DNA of 64,000 nucleotides from Seonamhaeicola sediminis (GCF_004358095.2 NZ_SMZJ02000004.1:508030-572029), one strand, 5' to 3'. Shown: positions 15,961 to 24,354, counted from the first letter of the stretch. A program made the numbers and translations. The notes: generated by a model not told the origin, from the letters alone.

Positions 15961-16410
15961 TTAAGTTTTATTTAATAGATATTTTTGTTTATTCTCTTTT
16001 ACAATACCTTTTACGTGAGTAAATAATTGTGATTTTTGTATCCTATAATTTTTAAAAAAAGTAGCTACTTTAGAAGCATATTTTTCATGTTCTTTTTTGT
16101 AGGTGCGTTCTTCTTCTAATTGGTCTATACCATCAATCATTATTTGAAGATCTCTGGCATGCTCTTTTATAGTTTCAATTAGTTTGTCTGTAATTTTTTG
16201 CAGTTTACTAAGGTTGTTTATGATGGTTTTACTTTTACTAAAATATTTTGAATCTATAAGTTGTAAGGTGTATGTTTTTACCAAATCATTAAAAAACAAT
16301 TGTTCGTCTTTTGCAAACTCTAATTCTGATAGCCATTTTTTTGAATCATTGTGCATGACTTCTGGACTCAACCATGCAATGTATTTAGTATTGGTTTGTA
16401 ATGTTTTCAT
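15961..16410 (-). CDS. Small all-alpha protein of unknown function
   Basis: 149 aa, Lys/Glu/Leu-rich and predicted helical throughout (KSKTIINNLSKLQKITDKLIETIKEHARDL, LEEERTYKKEHEKYASKVATFFKNYR); no signal peptide or Cys. I do not recognise a family. It heads an operon with the two lipoproteins. A TAnnTTTA-like box (TAACTTTA, minus strand, 16423-16430) lies just before the ATG, but the stress palindrome is not present 33 bp upstream. Confidence 0.6.
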   Translation of the reverse strand: MKTLQTNTKYIAWLSPEVMHNDSKKWLSELEFAKDEQLFFNDLVKTYTLQLIDSKYFSKSKTIINNLSKLQKITDKLIETIKEHARDLQIMIDGIDQLEEERTYKKEHEKYASKVATFFKNYRIQKSQLFTHVKGIVKENKQKYLLNKT

Positions 16411-16429
16411 GATGTGGATTTATAAAGTT

Positions 16430-16461
16430 AAAAAAGGCAGAAAGCTTTATACTTTCTGCCT
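16430..16461 (-). terminator. Intrinsic terminator after the Hsp20 gene
   Basis: A 10-bp stem (AGGCAGAAAG / CTTTCTGCCT) with a 7-nt loop is followed on the minus strand by a T-run. It separates Hsp20 from the helical-protein operon. Confidence 0.8.
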
Positions 16462-16469
16462 ACTTAATT

Positions 16470-16964
16470 CTAAAGAACCTCTATTACTTTTTTAGGAGTT
16501 TCTTTTACACTGGTCTCTTCCTTTTTCAAAAGATTTATTTTTAAAATACCGTTTTCATAGATGGCTTTTATGTCTTGGTCTAAATCAATTGAAGGTGGGA
16601 GTAATAATGATTTTCTAAAGGACTTATAGCTAAATTCTTTACGAGAAAAATCATCTTCTTTTTCCTCTTCTTCAATTTCTTTTGTACCGCTTACATGAAG
16701 CACATCATCTTCTATGGTTATTTCAAAATCATCCTTATTAAAGCTAGGTGCCGCAAATTCAACTTCAAAATCTTTTTCATTTTCTTTAACATTCATTGCT
16801 GGCATTAAGCTATCTTCTTCAAAGAAATCACCATTAAAAATGTCGTCAAACCTTGAAATATTGCTCCAATTTTTATCAAAAAATCTATTTTCCCAAGGTG
16901 AAATTAATAGGTCTCTAAAAGGTGACAACCTATTTTGTCTTCTGCTTTTTAATAATGTTGTCAT
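16470..16964 (-). CDS. Hsp20/alpha-crystallin small heat-shock protein
   Basis: 164 aa. The alpha-crystallin domain spans ~50-150: MNVKENEKDFEVEFAAPSFNKDDFEITIEDDVLHVSGTKE, FSRKEFSYKSFRKSLLLP, and the closing AIYENGILKINLLKKE. The C-terminal tail has the Val-Ile-x-Val (KKVIEVL) anchor used in oligomerisation. It binds unfolding proteins without ATP. It stands alone with its own promoter and a palindromic operator (17031-17042), in the same configuration as the USP and MlaE promoters. Confidence 0.93.
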   Translation of the reverse strand: MTTLLKSRRQNRLSPFRDLLISPWENRFFDKNWSNISRFDDIFNGDFFEEDSLMPAMNVKENEKDFEVEFAAPSFNKDDFEITIEDDVLHVSGTKEIEEEEKEDDFSRKEFSYKSFRKSLLLPPSIDLDQDIKAIYENGILKINLLKKEETSVKETPKKVIEVL

Positions 16965-16999
16965 GGTATTAATTATTTATATTAAACTTAACTTTCACC

Positions 17000-17042
17000 C
17001 TAATGTATTTATAGAAATAGATTTATGCAATGATATAAATCA
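17000..17042 (-). promoter_or_regulatory. Stress-regulon promoter A: palindrome TGATATAAATCA plus -7 box TACATTAG (hsp20)
   Basis: The operator-like palindrome is at 17031-17042. The minus-strand box TACATTAG is at 17007-17000. The centres are 33 bp apart, which puts the palindrome near -41 as in class II Crp/Fnr activation. The Hsp20 ATG is 36 bp past the box. Confidence 0.65.
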
Positions 17043-17151
17043 GTCTGGAAATAAGAAGGTTAATGAATAACTATGCTAGGTTTAAGATAATTTTATATTA
17101 ATTTAGAAATTTAAGGTCGATACTAAATTAATGTCTCATGAACTTATAATT

Positions 17152-18525
17152 TTATATCATCACTTTATCAATCTGTAAAAGCTTTGGTATCGTAGAGTTC
17201 CAGTTATAAACATGTTTTATCTTTAGTCTAAGCGCATCTAAGGCATTAGGTTCTCCGTGAGTTAAATAAATGCCTTCTGGTATATTTTTAATTTGGCTCA
17301 TCCATTCTAATAGTTCGTTTTGATCTGCGTGAGCCGATAAACTTTCTATGTTTTTAATAGTGGCTTTTACAGGATAATATTTTCCGAAGAAACGAATTTC
17401 ATGAGCGCCTTCTTCCAATTGCCTTCCTCTGGTTGCTTCAGCTTGATAGCCTACTAACAAAACAGTTGTTTTTGGATTGTCTATTAGTTGTTGAAGATAG
17501 GTAAGAACCCGCCCGCCAGTAACCATACCACTTCCAGCAATTATAATTTTTGATCTTTTGTCATCTATGGTTTCCCAGGTTTCTCTATACGATTGAATAA
17601 TGTTTATATGATTACACATAGCATTATAATCCTGAGTTGATAATTTATGCCATTTAGGAAAACGATTAAAGACTTCTAATACATTATTACCCATTGGACT
17701 ATCAATAAAAATAGGAATATTAGGTATTTTATTTTTTTGATAAAGTTTCCATAAAATGAACATTAAAGTTTGTAAACGCTCTACTGCAAAACTTGGAATA
17801 ATTAGATTTCCCTTCTTTAAGATGATTTCTTTTACAAGTTCAGTAATGGTGTTTTCTATGTTTTCCTTAGGGTGAAGTTTATTGCCATAAGTGCTTTCTA
17901 TAAATAAAAAATCTGCCCATTCAGGTCTCTTAGGATCTTCTAACAAATAATCATTAGGTCTTCCAATATCTCCTGAAAAAACAAAACGTTTACCATTTAT
18001 ATCTAATTCTATAAAAGTAGCTCCAATAATATGGCCGTTATATTGAAAACGGTATGAAATATTTTGAGAAAGTGTAACCCATTTACCAATCATTTCAACA
18101 TTGAATAATCTTAATGTTTCTTCAACGTCTTCTTTGGTGAAAAACGGTAGTGCAGGATTATGCTTTGAGAATTTTTCTTTGTTTGCCTTTTCAGCATGTT
18201 CAGCGTGTATTTTTGCGCTGTCCTTTAGAATTATTTCTGCTATGGCCAACGTGGGTGCTGTACCAATAATTTTACCTCTATAGCCTTGTTTTATTAGTCT
18301 GGGTAAGTAACCAACATGATCTAAATGTCCATGTGTTAACAACACCACATCTATAGTTTGAATATCAAAAGGTATATTATTCCAGTTAAGTTCCCTCAAT
18401 TCTTTTAAACCTTGAAACATACCACAATCTATTAGGATATTTTTCTCTGAAGTTTCTATTAAAAACTTAGACCCAGTAACCACCCCGGCACCACCTAAAA
18501 AGTGTATGTTTACATTTTTATTCAT
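17152..18525 (-). CDS. MBL-fold beta-CASP ribonuclease-like metallohydrolase
   Basis: 457 aa. The metallo-beta-lactamase motif TH65-G-H67-L-D69-H70 is intact near the N-terminus, followed by GDIGRP, the beta-CASP insertion (STYGNKLHPKE ... PSFAVERLQTLMFIL ... GSGMVTGGRVLTYLQ) and an RMMBL tail (SLSAHADQNELLEWM ... YLTHGEPNALDALR). The family (CPSF73/RNase J relatives) cleaves RNA. Its start overlaps the end of the ATP-cone protein gene by 8 bp, suggesting coupled synthesis. It is the last gene of the operon started by promoter B at 22,478-22,520. Confidence 0.92.
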   Translation of the reverse strand: MNKNVNIHFLGGAGVVTGSKFLIETSEKNILIDCGMFQGLKELRELNWNNIPFDIQTIDVVLLTHGHLDHVGYLPRLIKQGYRGKIIGTAPTLAIAEIILKDSAKIHAEHAEKANKEKFSKHNPALPFFTKEDVEETLRLFNVEMIGKWVTLSQNISYRFQYNGHIIGATFIELDINGKRFVFSGDIGRPNDYLLEDPKRPEWADFLFIESTYGNKLHPKENIENTITELVKEIILKKGNLIIPSFAVERLQTLMFILWKLYQKNKIPNIPIFIDSPMGNNVLEVFNRFPKWHKLSTQDYNAMCNHINIIQSYRETWETIDDKRSKIIIAGSGMVTGGRVLTYLQQLIDNPKTTVLLVGYQAEATRGRQLEEGAHEIRFFGKYYPVKATIKNIESLSAHADQNELLEWMSQIKNIPEGIYLTHGEPNALDALRLKIKHVYNWNSTIPKLLQIDKVMI

Positions 18526-19372
18526 GGTTTTGATTTTTACAAAGCATTTTTATTTCATTGGTAATCTTTTCCTTCCGTATTTCTGAAATTCCTAGATGAT
18601 CTAGGTAAAAAACATCATCAATAAGTTCTCTACATAGTACTACATCTCGACTTAATAGAAATTGTTTTTCTCTTTTAGTTAGTAGTGTTGAAACCGTAAT
18701 AGGGTAGAGCCCTAAGCGATCAATACGGTCTTTTAAACCATCATCTTTCGGGTAATCCCAACTAAGTAAATACAGGTCAGTACAATTGCCGTATTGAATA
18801 GCATCTTCTGTAAAACGTGTGTTTGTAACTACCCAACCTTTGGTAAGTACAGATGTGTTTTTAGAATTTCTATTCCAATGTGCTTGTACATCTTTATAAC
18901 GAGAATTAATATATAGAGGAATTTTTACATTACAATTGAGTCCTTCTTCGTTATGAAATTTACATTCAACAATGGTTGTCTCATTATTTTTATGGGCTAC
19001 TATATCTATTTCGTGAGTTACACATTGCCCTTGAAGAATCTTGCCAACTTCTGTTCTATATCCTGAATACGTTAAAATAGAGCTTACAAAACGTTCAAAA
19101 GGAAAGCCTGTTGGTCCCAATTCATAGATTGCTTTTTTTAGTTTGTATTTAGAGGCCAGATAACTTTTCTTTCTTTTGAGTAAAGCGTAAGCTCTATTGT
19201 AAATTTCGTTTGTAGAGATACCATGATATAATTCATCCCTTACTTTATTGATTATTTCAGTTATTGTTTGAGAATCTGCTCCAGTTCTCTTAAGCGAAGC
19301 TCTTAGCTTGTTTAATGAAAACTTAACTGTTTTGCCAGAAGTTTTTATAATATCAATTGTATTAGCTTCCAT
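18518..19372 (-). CDS. ATP-cone domain fused to a Mrr/PD-(D/E)XK-type nuclease-like domain
   Basis: 284 aa from the ATG at 19372; an in-frame ATG 45 bp further up exists, but the family starts close to the ATP-cone. Residues ~5-90 are an ATP-cone (IIKTSGKTVKFSLNKLRASLKRTGA ... EIYNRAYALLKRKK), the nucleotide-sensing module of ribonucleotide reductases and NrdR. Residues ~90-230 contain GFPFERFVSSILTYSGY and H-EID123IVA ... TTIVE136-C-K138, the active-site spacing of Mrr-type restriction-endonuclease-like folds. There is no methylase or specificity subunit nearby. It looks like an adenine-nucleotide-sensing nuclease, co-expressed with an RNase and USPs. Confidence 0.8.
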   Translation of the reverse strand: MEANTIDIIKTSGKTVKFSLNKLRASLKRTGADSQTITEIINKVRDELYHGISTNEIYNRAYALLKRKKSYLASKYKLKKAIYELGPTGFPFERFVSSILTYSGYRTEVGKILQGQCVTHEIDIVAHKNNETTIVECKFHNEEGLNCNVKIPLYINSRYKDVQAHWNRNSKNTSVLTKGWVVTNTRFTEDAIQYGNCTDLYLLSWDYPKDDGLKDRIDRLGLYPITVSTLLTKREKQFLLSRDVVLCRELIDDVFYLDHLGISEIRKEKITNEIKMLCKNQNHE

Positions 19373-19425
19373 TTTAGATGTTTTTCTTAAATTACTAGAA
19401 CTACAATATTTTAACAAACATTTGT

Positions 19426-19824
19426 TTAGTTAAAATAGGTTTTTACCCAAGCTATGACTTGATTATTGGTCATGCTATCAGCTTTTATTACTTCTGTAAC
19501 TTTAGATTCTAATTCTTTATAGTTATTTGATAGTTCCTTATGAAATTTGAATCCAGTTTCAGCAGGACCAAAAAGAACTATAGCCTCAGCATCTTTAATT
19601 TCTGTTGCTAAATCTTTAAAATATGCTTTTATTTGGTGTTTTTCACGTTCTAAGTACTTACTATCTTGAACAACATCTTGAGGGCCTCCTTTAAATTTTG
19701 TTCCAGCGCCACCATGAATTTTAAAGTTCTCTACATTTGATAAAACTGTTTTAAAATCTGCTACGCCATCATGTAAACAAACTATATGGGCTTTTTCTTT
19801 ATCTAGCCAAACTCCTATTTTCAT
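19426..19824 (-). CDS. Small protein resembling bacterial eRF1-like (BaeRF) domains
   Basis: 132 aa. MKIGVWLDKEKAHIVCLHDG is a nucleotide/RNase-H-like first strand, followed by GGAGTKFKGGPQDVVQDSKYLEREKHQIKAYFKDLATEIKDAEAIVLFGPAETGFKFHKELSNN. The VLFGPAE-G-x-F-x(3)-L motif is typical of proteins similar to eRF1 domain 2/3 or so-called host-attachment families, thought to act on ribosomes. The assignment rests on motif memory only. It is 17 bp after one USP gene and 53 bp before the ATP-cone gene in one operon. Confidence 0.55.
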   Translation of the reverse strand: MKIGVWLDKEKAHIVCLHDGVADFKTVLSNVENFKIHGGAGTKFKGGPQDVVQDSKYLEREKHQIKAYFKDLATEIKDAEAIVLFGPAETGFKFHKELSNNYKELESKVTEVIKADSMTNNQVIAWVKTYFN

Positions 19825-19841
19825 GTTTTATAATTTTAAAA

Positions 19842-20696
19842 TTAATTTCTTAGGTCATGCATAACTAGTATGGGGACTTTTGAATGATAACTAAGTTCTT
19901 TTGCTAAAGGCTGCATTAACAAACTTTTAAAAAAGAAATGTTTTTTATTAATAAAGGCTATCATATCACTAGCCCTGCTTTCCACAAAACAGTTTATAGC
20001 CACTGGTATTGCTGTGAAACTAATGGTATGAAAGGAGTGATCTACATCTTCAAAACACTCTGCCAATAGTTTTTTATTATTTATTTGTTTTTTATCAAGT
20101 TGCGCTTCTTCTAACACATGTAAAATTAGTATAGATGCTTTACAATTTTTAGCTAAATGGATAAGATGGCTTAATTCATTTCTTTTTAAATGTGTATTAT
20201 AACTTGTTGGAAAAACAATTTCTTTTGGCACATTATGTTTTGCCAATTCAGGCACTATAATTACAGGGCAATTCCTAACGTTTTCCATAACATTAAAAGC
20301 AGTACTACCATAAATTACTGTTTTGGAACCAGTTTTTCCTTTAGTTCCCATAACAATGATGTCAATATCCCTTTCTTCCACTATGTTTTTTATGGCTTCA
20401 ACTGTGCTATTAAATGTTGAAATAACCTCAAAATGATGTTTAGGATTATGTTGTTTATTTAGAGTTAACATATTTAATACTTTAGCTAATTTATTTTCAG
20501 ATTCCAACTTAGCGGTTTCATACATTTCACTGCCAGGTTCCATGAGTATTAAACTGTCTATTATGTTATTAGTAAACGAAAAGACATTCAAAATATAAAA
20601 GTTACAATAATCGTTTTTGTATAACTCTAATGCATAATTTATAGCATGCCATGCATTTTTAGAGAAATCTGTGGGTAACAAGATTTTACGTTTCAT
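19842..20696 (-). CDS. Universal stress protein, tandem two-domain (USP 1)
   Basis: 284 aa, two fused USP domains. The N-terminal half begins MKRKILLPTDFSKNAWHAINYA and keeps a full ATP-binding loop, MGTKGKTGSKTVIYGST (G-x2-G-x9-GS). The C-terminal half (EIVFPTSYNTHLK ... MIAFINKKHFFFKSLLMQPLAKELSYHSKVPILVMHD) has lost that loop, as usual in Bacteroidota USP pairs. It probably binds ATP and acts in starvation or oxidative-stress survival. It is third of three USPs in the operon. Confidence 0.92.
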   Translation of the reverse strand: MKRKILLPTDFSKNAWHAINYALELYKNDYCNFYILNVFSFTNNIIDSLILMEPGSEMYETAKLESENKLAKVLNMLTLNKQHNPKHHFEVISTFNSTVEAIKNIVEERDIDIIVMGTKGKTGSKTVIYGSTAFNVMENVRNCPVIIVPELAKHNVPKEIVFPTSYNTHLKRNELSHLIHLAKNCKASILILHVLEEAQLDKKQINNKKLLAECFEDVDHSFHTISFTAIPVAINCFVESRASDMIAFINKKHFFFKSLLMQPLAKELSYHSKVPILVMHDLRN

Positions 20697-20775
20697 AATT
20701 CATTATTTACCTTGAATTAATTAGAAAATATAATAAAGTAATGACTACTATTAACCTTCATAATATTTTATAAGC

Positions 20776-21606
20776 CTAAGCAGAAATAACTAAAAACGGT
20801 ATTGTAGGTTGGAAACCTATTTTTTTTATTACAGGCTCTTTGGTAAACTTTTCAATAATACTTTTTTTATAATTTACCATGGCAAGTATATCAATATTCA
20901 ACTCCTCAATAAAATCATTAATCTCTGTTGTTTTATTTGCATAATCTGGCATCCAATGAAATGAGTGTTCGTAATTTGATAAGAATTTATCAAGCACTGA
21001 TAAATTGCGTTCTTGTTTATCATCTAAATGTTCTTTTTCTTCTATATGAAGAACTCTAATTTTAGAATTATACAGTTCAACCAATTCTTTTAATGAGTTT
21101 AATTCCTTATCTGTATAAAGCTTATTGAAATCTGTTGGGAAGGCAATTTGATGAGGTTTTACAAAATCAAATTCATCAGGAACTATTAATAAGGGACAAA
21201 GCTTATTGCTATTAATAACATGCACCGTATTACTTCCAAAGAAAAACTCTTTTGAAGCGGTACTACCTTTAGTACCCATAACAATCATATCAATATTTAA
21301 TTCTTTGATAGATTTTTTAATAGCAGTGGTTAGATCTAGGGTACTCAATATTGTTTTAAATTCATGGTTTGCATTAGCATTACATGTTTCAGCTAATTCT
21401 TTAAGTGCTTTTAACTCTTTTAAAGACTCTTTCTTCATTGTTTCTAATAGTTTGTTAGAAAGGTTTGATAGTGTAGAAACCTTTATTGTTTGTGAGTTTA
21501 AAAAGTAAAATGTACATTCTTTATTAGCATAAAGTTTTAGAGCGTAAACCGCAGCACTCCAAGCATTGTCTGAGAAATCTGTTGGTAATAAAATATTTCT
21601 TTTCAT
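20776..21606 (-). CDS. Universal stress protein, tandem two-domain (USP 2)
   Basis: 276 aa. N-terminal domain starts MKRNILLPTDFSDNAWSAAVYA; the ATP loop MGTKGSTASKEFFFGSNT is intact. C-terminal domain (IAFPTDFNKLYTDKELNSL ... MVNYKKSIIEKFTKEPVIKKIG) lacks it. It lies 11 bp after USP 3 and 79 bp before USP 1; I see no separate operator palindrome in the 79-bp gap, so it is likely the same transcript. Confidence 0.92.
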   Translation of the reverse strand: MKRNILLPTDFSDNAWSAAVYALKLYANKECTFYFLNSQTIKVSTLSNLSNKLLETMKKESLKELKALKELAETCNANANHEFKTILSTLDLTTAIKKSIKELNIDMIVMGTKGSTASKEFFFGSNTVHVINSNKLCPLLIVPDEFDFVKPHQIAFPTDFNKLYTDKELNSLKELVELYNSKIRVLHIEEKEHLDDKQERNLSVLDKFLSNYEHSFHWMPDYANKTTEINDFIEELNIDILAMVNYKKSIIEKFTKEPVIKKIGFQPTIPFLVISA

Positions 21607-21617
21607 AGCATTTGTTT

Positions 21618-22457
21618 TTATTGAGCAGGAATCACCAAGAATGGAATGTTTAAGTGAAAACCTATTTGGTTGATTGTAGATTTAAAAAATAGATTATCAA
21701 AAAATGAGTGTTTATTATTAATCATAACCAATAGATTAATGCGAGCATTTAATTGAAAATCACTGATGGCCTGAGGGACCGTTTGGTTGCTCACACTATG
21801 GAACATATGTGAAATATTTTTAAGGTATGTCTCTAGTTTACTTTTGTTTATGGTTTGTTTTTCAGAGAGATCATAGCCATAAGACACATTTAAAACATTA
21901 ACTCTAGTTTTATAAAGAGAGAGAATATCAATGATAGGTTTCATGTAAATATCATTATAGTCAATCTCATAATCTGTTGGAAATAAAACTTCATGTGGTG
22001 CTTCAAATGTATATTTCTCGGGTATTGCTAAAATGGAGCATTTAACATTTTTAAAAACATGAACGGTATTAGAACCAAATAAAACTTCTTCAATCCCAGA
22101 AGCCCCTTTTGTACCCATTATAACGTAGTCTATATTTTCCTCCTGAACCATATCCTTTATTTCTGTTACTAGAGTATTAAAAACTGCTTTAACTTCTATG
22201 GAGTGCTTGGGGTTTTTAAAAGTTGTTTCAATTTGTTCTTTTAATAGGTCAAACTTTTTAAGTGCTTTTTCCATCACAGCGTCACCTAAGCCATATTGAG
22301 ATGGATTAACTAAAACAAACTCTGTGTGATAAATCATTGGTGTGTAGGTGTGTAGCAAATAGAATTTACAAACCTTATCTTTAAAAAGTTGCAAGGCATA
22401 GCTTATGGCATTCCAGGAATTGCTTGAGAAATCGGTGGGTAAAAGTATTTTTTTCAT
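21618..22457 (-). CDS. Universal stress protein, tandem two-domain (USP 3)
   Basis: 279 aa from the ATG at 22457 (MKKILLPTDFSSNSWNAI). A longer frame up to 22508 is possible but would begin upstream of the predicted transcription start. The ATP loop MGTKGASGIEEVLFGSNT is intact in the N-domain; the C-domain is degenerate (MINNKHSFFDNLFFKSTINQIG). It is the first gene of the operon running to 17,152, driven by promoter B. Confidence 0.92.
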   Translation of the reverse strand: MKKILLPTDFSSNSWNAISYALQLFKDKVCKFYLLHTYTPMIYHTEFVLVNPSQYGLGDAVMEKALKKFDLLKEQIETTFKNPKHSIEVKAVFNTLVTEIKDMVQEENIDYVIMGTKGASGIEEVLFGSNTVHVFKNVKCSILAIPEKYTFEAPHEVLFPTDYEIDYNDIYMKPIIDILSLYKTRVNVLNVSYGYDLSEKQTINKSKLETYLKNISHMFHSVSNQTVPQAISDFQLNARINLLVMINNKHSFFDNLFFKSTINQIGFHLNIPFLVIPAQ

Positions 22458-22477
22458 GGTTACGAATGCTTTATAAC

Positions 22478-22520
22478 TAAAGTTAGGTGCCAAAAAAAAA
22501 ATACACAATGATATATATCA
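22478..22520 (-). promoter_or_regulatory. Stress-regulon promoter B: palindrome TGATATATATCA plus -7 box TAACTTTA (USP/nuclease operon)
   Basis: A perfect 12-bp palindrome lies at 22509-22520 and the minus-strand box TAACTTTA at 22485-22478. The centres are 33 bp apart, identical to promoters A, C, D and E. The USP 3 ATG is 21 bp past the box. Confidence 0.7.
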
Positions 22521-22580
22521 GATTAAGCCAGATCTATAAGGAGTATAGTCTTTTGTTTTTCAGGTTTTTATAACGAATTA

Positions 22581-22616
22581 AAAAAGGGAGTATTAATAAA
22601 AAAACACTCCCTTTTT
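22581..22616. terminator. Bidirectional intrinsic terminator
   Basis: An 11-bp stem (AAAAAGGGAGT / ACTCCCTTTTT) with a 14-nt A/T loop lies upstream of promoter B. It would insulate the USP operon from transcription coming from 23,095 and beyond. Confidence 0.75.
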
Positions 22617-22663
22617 CAATCACAATACAAGTTGTGACTTAATTAATAGCCTTTAAATAAACA

Positions 22664-22698
22664 GAAACAGGAAGATAGAACTTCCTGTTTCCTTTTTT
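22664..22698 (+). repeat. Hairpin copy 1: GAAACAGGAAG / CTTCCTGTTTC followed by a T-run
   Basis: An 11-bp perfect stem with a 6-nt loop, then CTTTTTT on the plus strand, so it would work as a plus-strand terminator. The same arms recur 171 bp away. Confidence 0.75.
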
Positions 22699-22834
22699 GA
22701 AATATTTAATTCTGTCAACTAGCCTTTTCTAATCATTAATATTCCCAATAGTTATATTAAATTTTTGGATAACTAATAGATTTAAATATTTCTGAAACAG
22801 TCTTTTTTTGCAATACAAAAAACTGTATTTTTTA

Positions 22835-22862
22835 GAAACAGGAAGCAAAGGCTTCCTGTTTC
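22835..22862. repeat. Hairpin copy 2: GAAACAGGAAGC / GCTTCCTGTTTC
   Basis: A 12-bp perfect stem with a 4-nt loop. The arms are the same as copy 1 but the loop and flanks differ, so the arms rather than the whole segment are conserved. No T-run follows, which makes a plain terminator less likely. Confidence 0.75.
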
Positions 22863-23094
22863 CTTAAGGTAATCAATATTATTGTTCAACTTTCGGTTTT
22901 CTTCAACATAACCTTTTTAACTAAAAACTATGTTGATGTTTTCATTTTAAACAATAGCTTTAAATACCTTGTTTTGTATTATTAAAAAAATAACACTTAA
23001 GATTTATCAATATGTATTAGAACTTTTTAATTATAGAGCCAATATATGCTTGAAAATATAAATAGTAAATGATATTCCTCAGTTTTCATGAAAT

Positions 23095-23481
23095 TTATGA
23101 TGGAATAATTTCGTAAGCAATGTTTAATAAAAACAAGCCAGCAAATAATAGTAAGGTGTAAATAACTTGTACTAATTTAATATTCATGATTTGTAAGACT
23201 GGTACTGTACGTTTTGGAAACATAAATAATGATAAACCAATAAAAAGAGATGACCAACCAATGAGTGTAATTAACAATTTCCAGTTTGGCTCCCAGACAT
23301 TATGGAATAATATATTTATTAACCCCACAATAATAGCCACAAATGCAGAGATAATTAAAAATTTCTCATCATGGAGATCATTGAAAATTTGTTTTATTCG
23401 TTTTGGGTTCAAACTAAGTATCAAGAAGAAAATGAGTAGATACCAACCCCAGAATTTTGCTAAAAAAAGTGATGTATCCAT
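23095..23481 (-). CDS. Small four-helix membrane protein of unknown function
   Basis: 128 aa with four hydrophobic segments (FWGWYLLIFFLILSLN; FLIISAFVAIIVGLINILF; LLITLIGWSSLFIGLSLFMF; IYTLLLFAGLFLLNIAYEII). No signal peptide cleavage site, no recognised motif. It begins 11 bp after the stop of USP 4 and so shares promoter C. It may report on, or act at, the inner membrane under the same stress. Confidence 0.7.
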   Translation of the reverse strand: MDTSLFLAKFWGWYLLIFFLILSLNPKRIKQIFNDLHDEKFLIISAFVAIIVGLINILFHNVWEPNWKLLITLIGWSSLFIGLSLFMFPKRTVPVLQIMNIKLVQVIYTLLLFAGLFLLNIAYEIIPS

Positions 23482-23492
23482 AGTTTTTTTAA

Positions 23493-24335
23493 TTATTCAT
23501 GTAATACCAAAAATGGTGTTTCTATATTATAACTTATTTGTTCTACTTTAGAATGAAATAGAATTTGTTGAAAGTAGTTAAGGTTTTTTGCTACCATACA
23601 AATCATGTCTGTATTTCTGCTTTCAACAAAGCATTGTATAGCGTCTTCAACTTTTTTATTAGTTAAATAGTGAAAACTGTGATTAAAATGTCCAAAATAG
23701 TCCTCTAATAACTCCCTATTTCTATTTTGTTCTTTATTTAAATTAATCTCTTTCTTACAGATATGAAGAATTCTTAATGCAGATGGGTGTTTTTCTAAAA
23801 TTTCATATAAAGGTTTTAAAATGCTAATATCATATGTTAAAGAAAAATCTGTTGGGAAAGCAATTTCTTTAATCTCTGAAAATTGAGCAAGCTCAGGAAC
23901 CGCTAAAGTGTTACATTTTACTTTTGTGATAACACCTCCTGTATTACTTCCCACTATAACTTTTTTTACACCAGAGACCCCTTTGGTACCCATTACTATA
24001 AAATCTATTTTTTTATCTTCTACATGGTTTCTAATAGATTCAATAAAAAAACCATAATCAGAAATAGTATAGAACTTGTGTTTTTCATTGGGTGTAAGCT
24101 GCTTTGTTATGCGTTTTATTAATTTACGTAGCTCTAGTTTACCTGTTAAGGTGTAAACATCACTAATAGTATCTTCCTCAAAAATGTATGGTGAACTATC
24201 AGTCATAAAGTTATCAAATCTATTTACATGTAATATGTAAAAATTACATGTCTCTGCTCCAAAAAATTTAATAGCATACTTTATTGCATTCCAGGAGTTT
24301 TCTGAAAAATCTGTTGGAAGTAATATATTTTTCAT
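23493..24335 (-). CDS. Universal stress protein, tandem two-domain (USP 4)
   Basis: 280 aa from the ATG at 24335 (MKNILLPTDFSENSWNAI). Longer in-frame starts (24353, 24374) fall at or upstream of the predicted transcription start. The ATP loop MGTKGVSGVKKVIVGSNT is intact in the N-domain; the C-domain (FPTDFSLTYDISILKPL ... MVAKNLNYFQQILFHSKVEQIS) is degenerate. First gene of a two-gene operon with the membrane protein. Confidence 0.92.
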   Translation of the reverse strand: MKNILLPTDFSENSWNAIKYAIKFFGAETCNFYILHVNRFDNFMTDSSPYIFEEDTISDVYTLTGKLELRKLIKRITKQLTPNEKHKFYTISDYGFFIESIRNHVEDKKIDFIVMGTKGVSGVKKVIVGSNTGGVITKVKCNTLAVPELAQFSEIKEIAFPTDFSLTYDISILKPLYEILEKHPSALRILHICKKEINLNKEQNRNRELLEDYFGHFNHSFHYLTNKKVEDAIQCFVESRNTDMICMVAKNLNYFQQILFHSKVEQISYNIETPFLVLHE

Positions 24336-24354
24336 CTTTTGGTATTTTCTCATA

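Larger units (their letters stand above)
22521..23094. other. 574-bp stretch without a convincing gene, rich in hairpins
   Basis: No frame longer than ~20 codons with a sensible start was found on either strand. The stretch holds a strong terminator-like hairpin (22581-22616), two copies of a GAAACAGGAAG hairpin (22664-22691 and 22835-22862) and a weak 8-bp stem (22903-22936). It may contain small RNA genes or repetitive palindromes. The rest is featureless AT-rich DNA. Confidence 0.5.

Noticed and set aside
16423-16430. TAACTTTA box before the 149-aa helical protein as another stress-regulon promoter
   Set aside because: The box matches promoter B, but no TGA-N6-TCA palindrome lies 33 bp upstream; the region is the Hsp20 terminator.
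18518-19372. Restriction-modification system based on the Mrr-like domain
   Set aside because: No methylase, specificity or translocase gene nearby, and the ATP-cone fusion plus operon with USPs and an RNase point elsewhere.
22903-22936. 8-bp TCAACATA / TATGTTGA stem as a terminator
   Set aside because: The loop is 18 nt and no T-run follows; short stems arise often by chance in such sequence.
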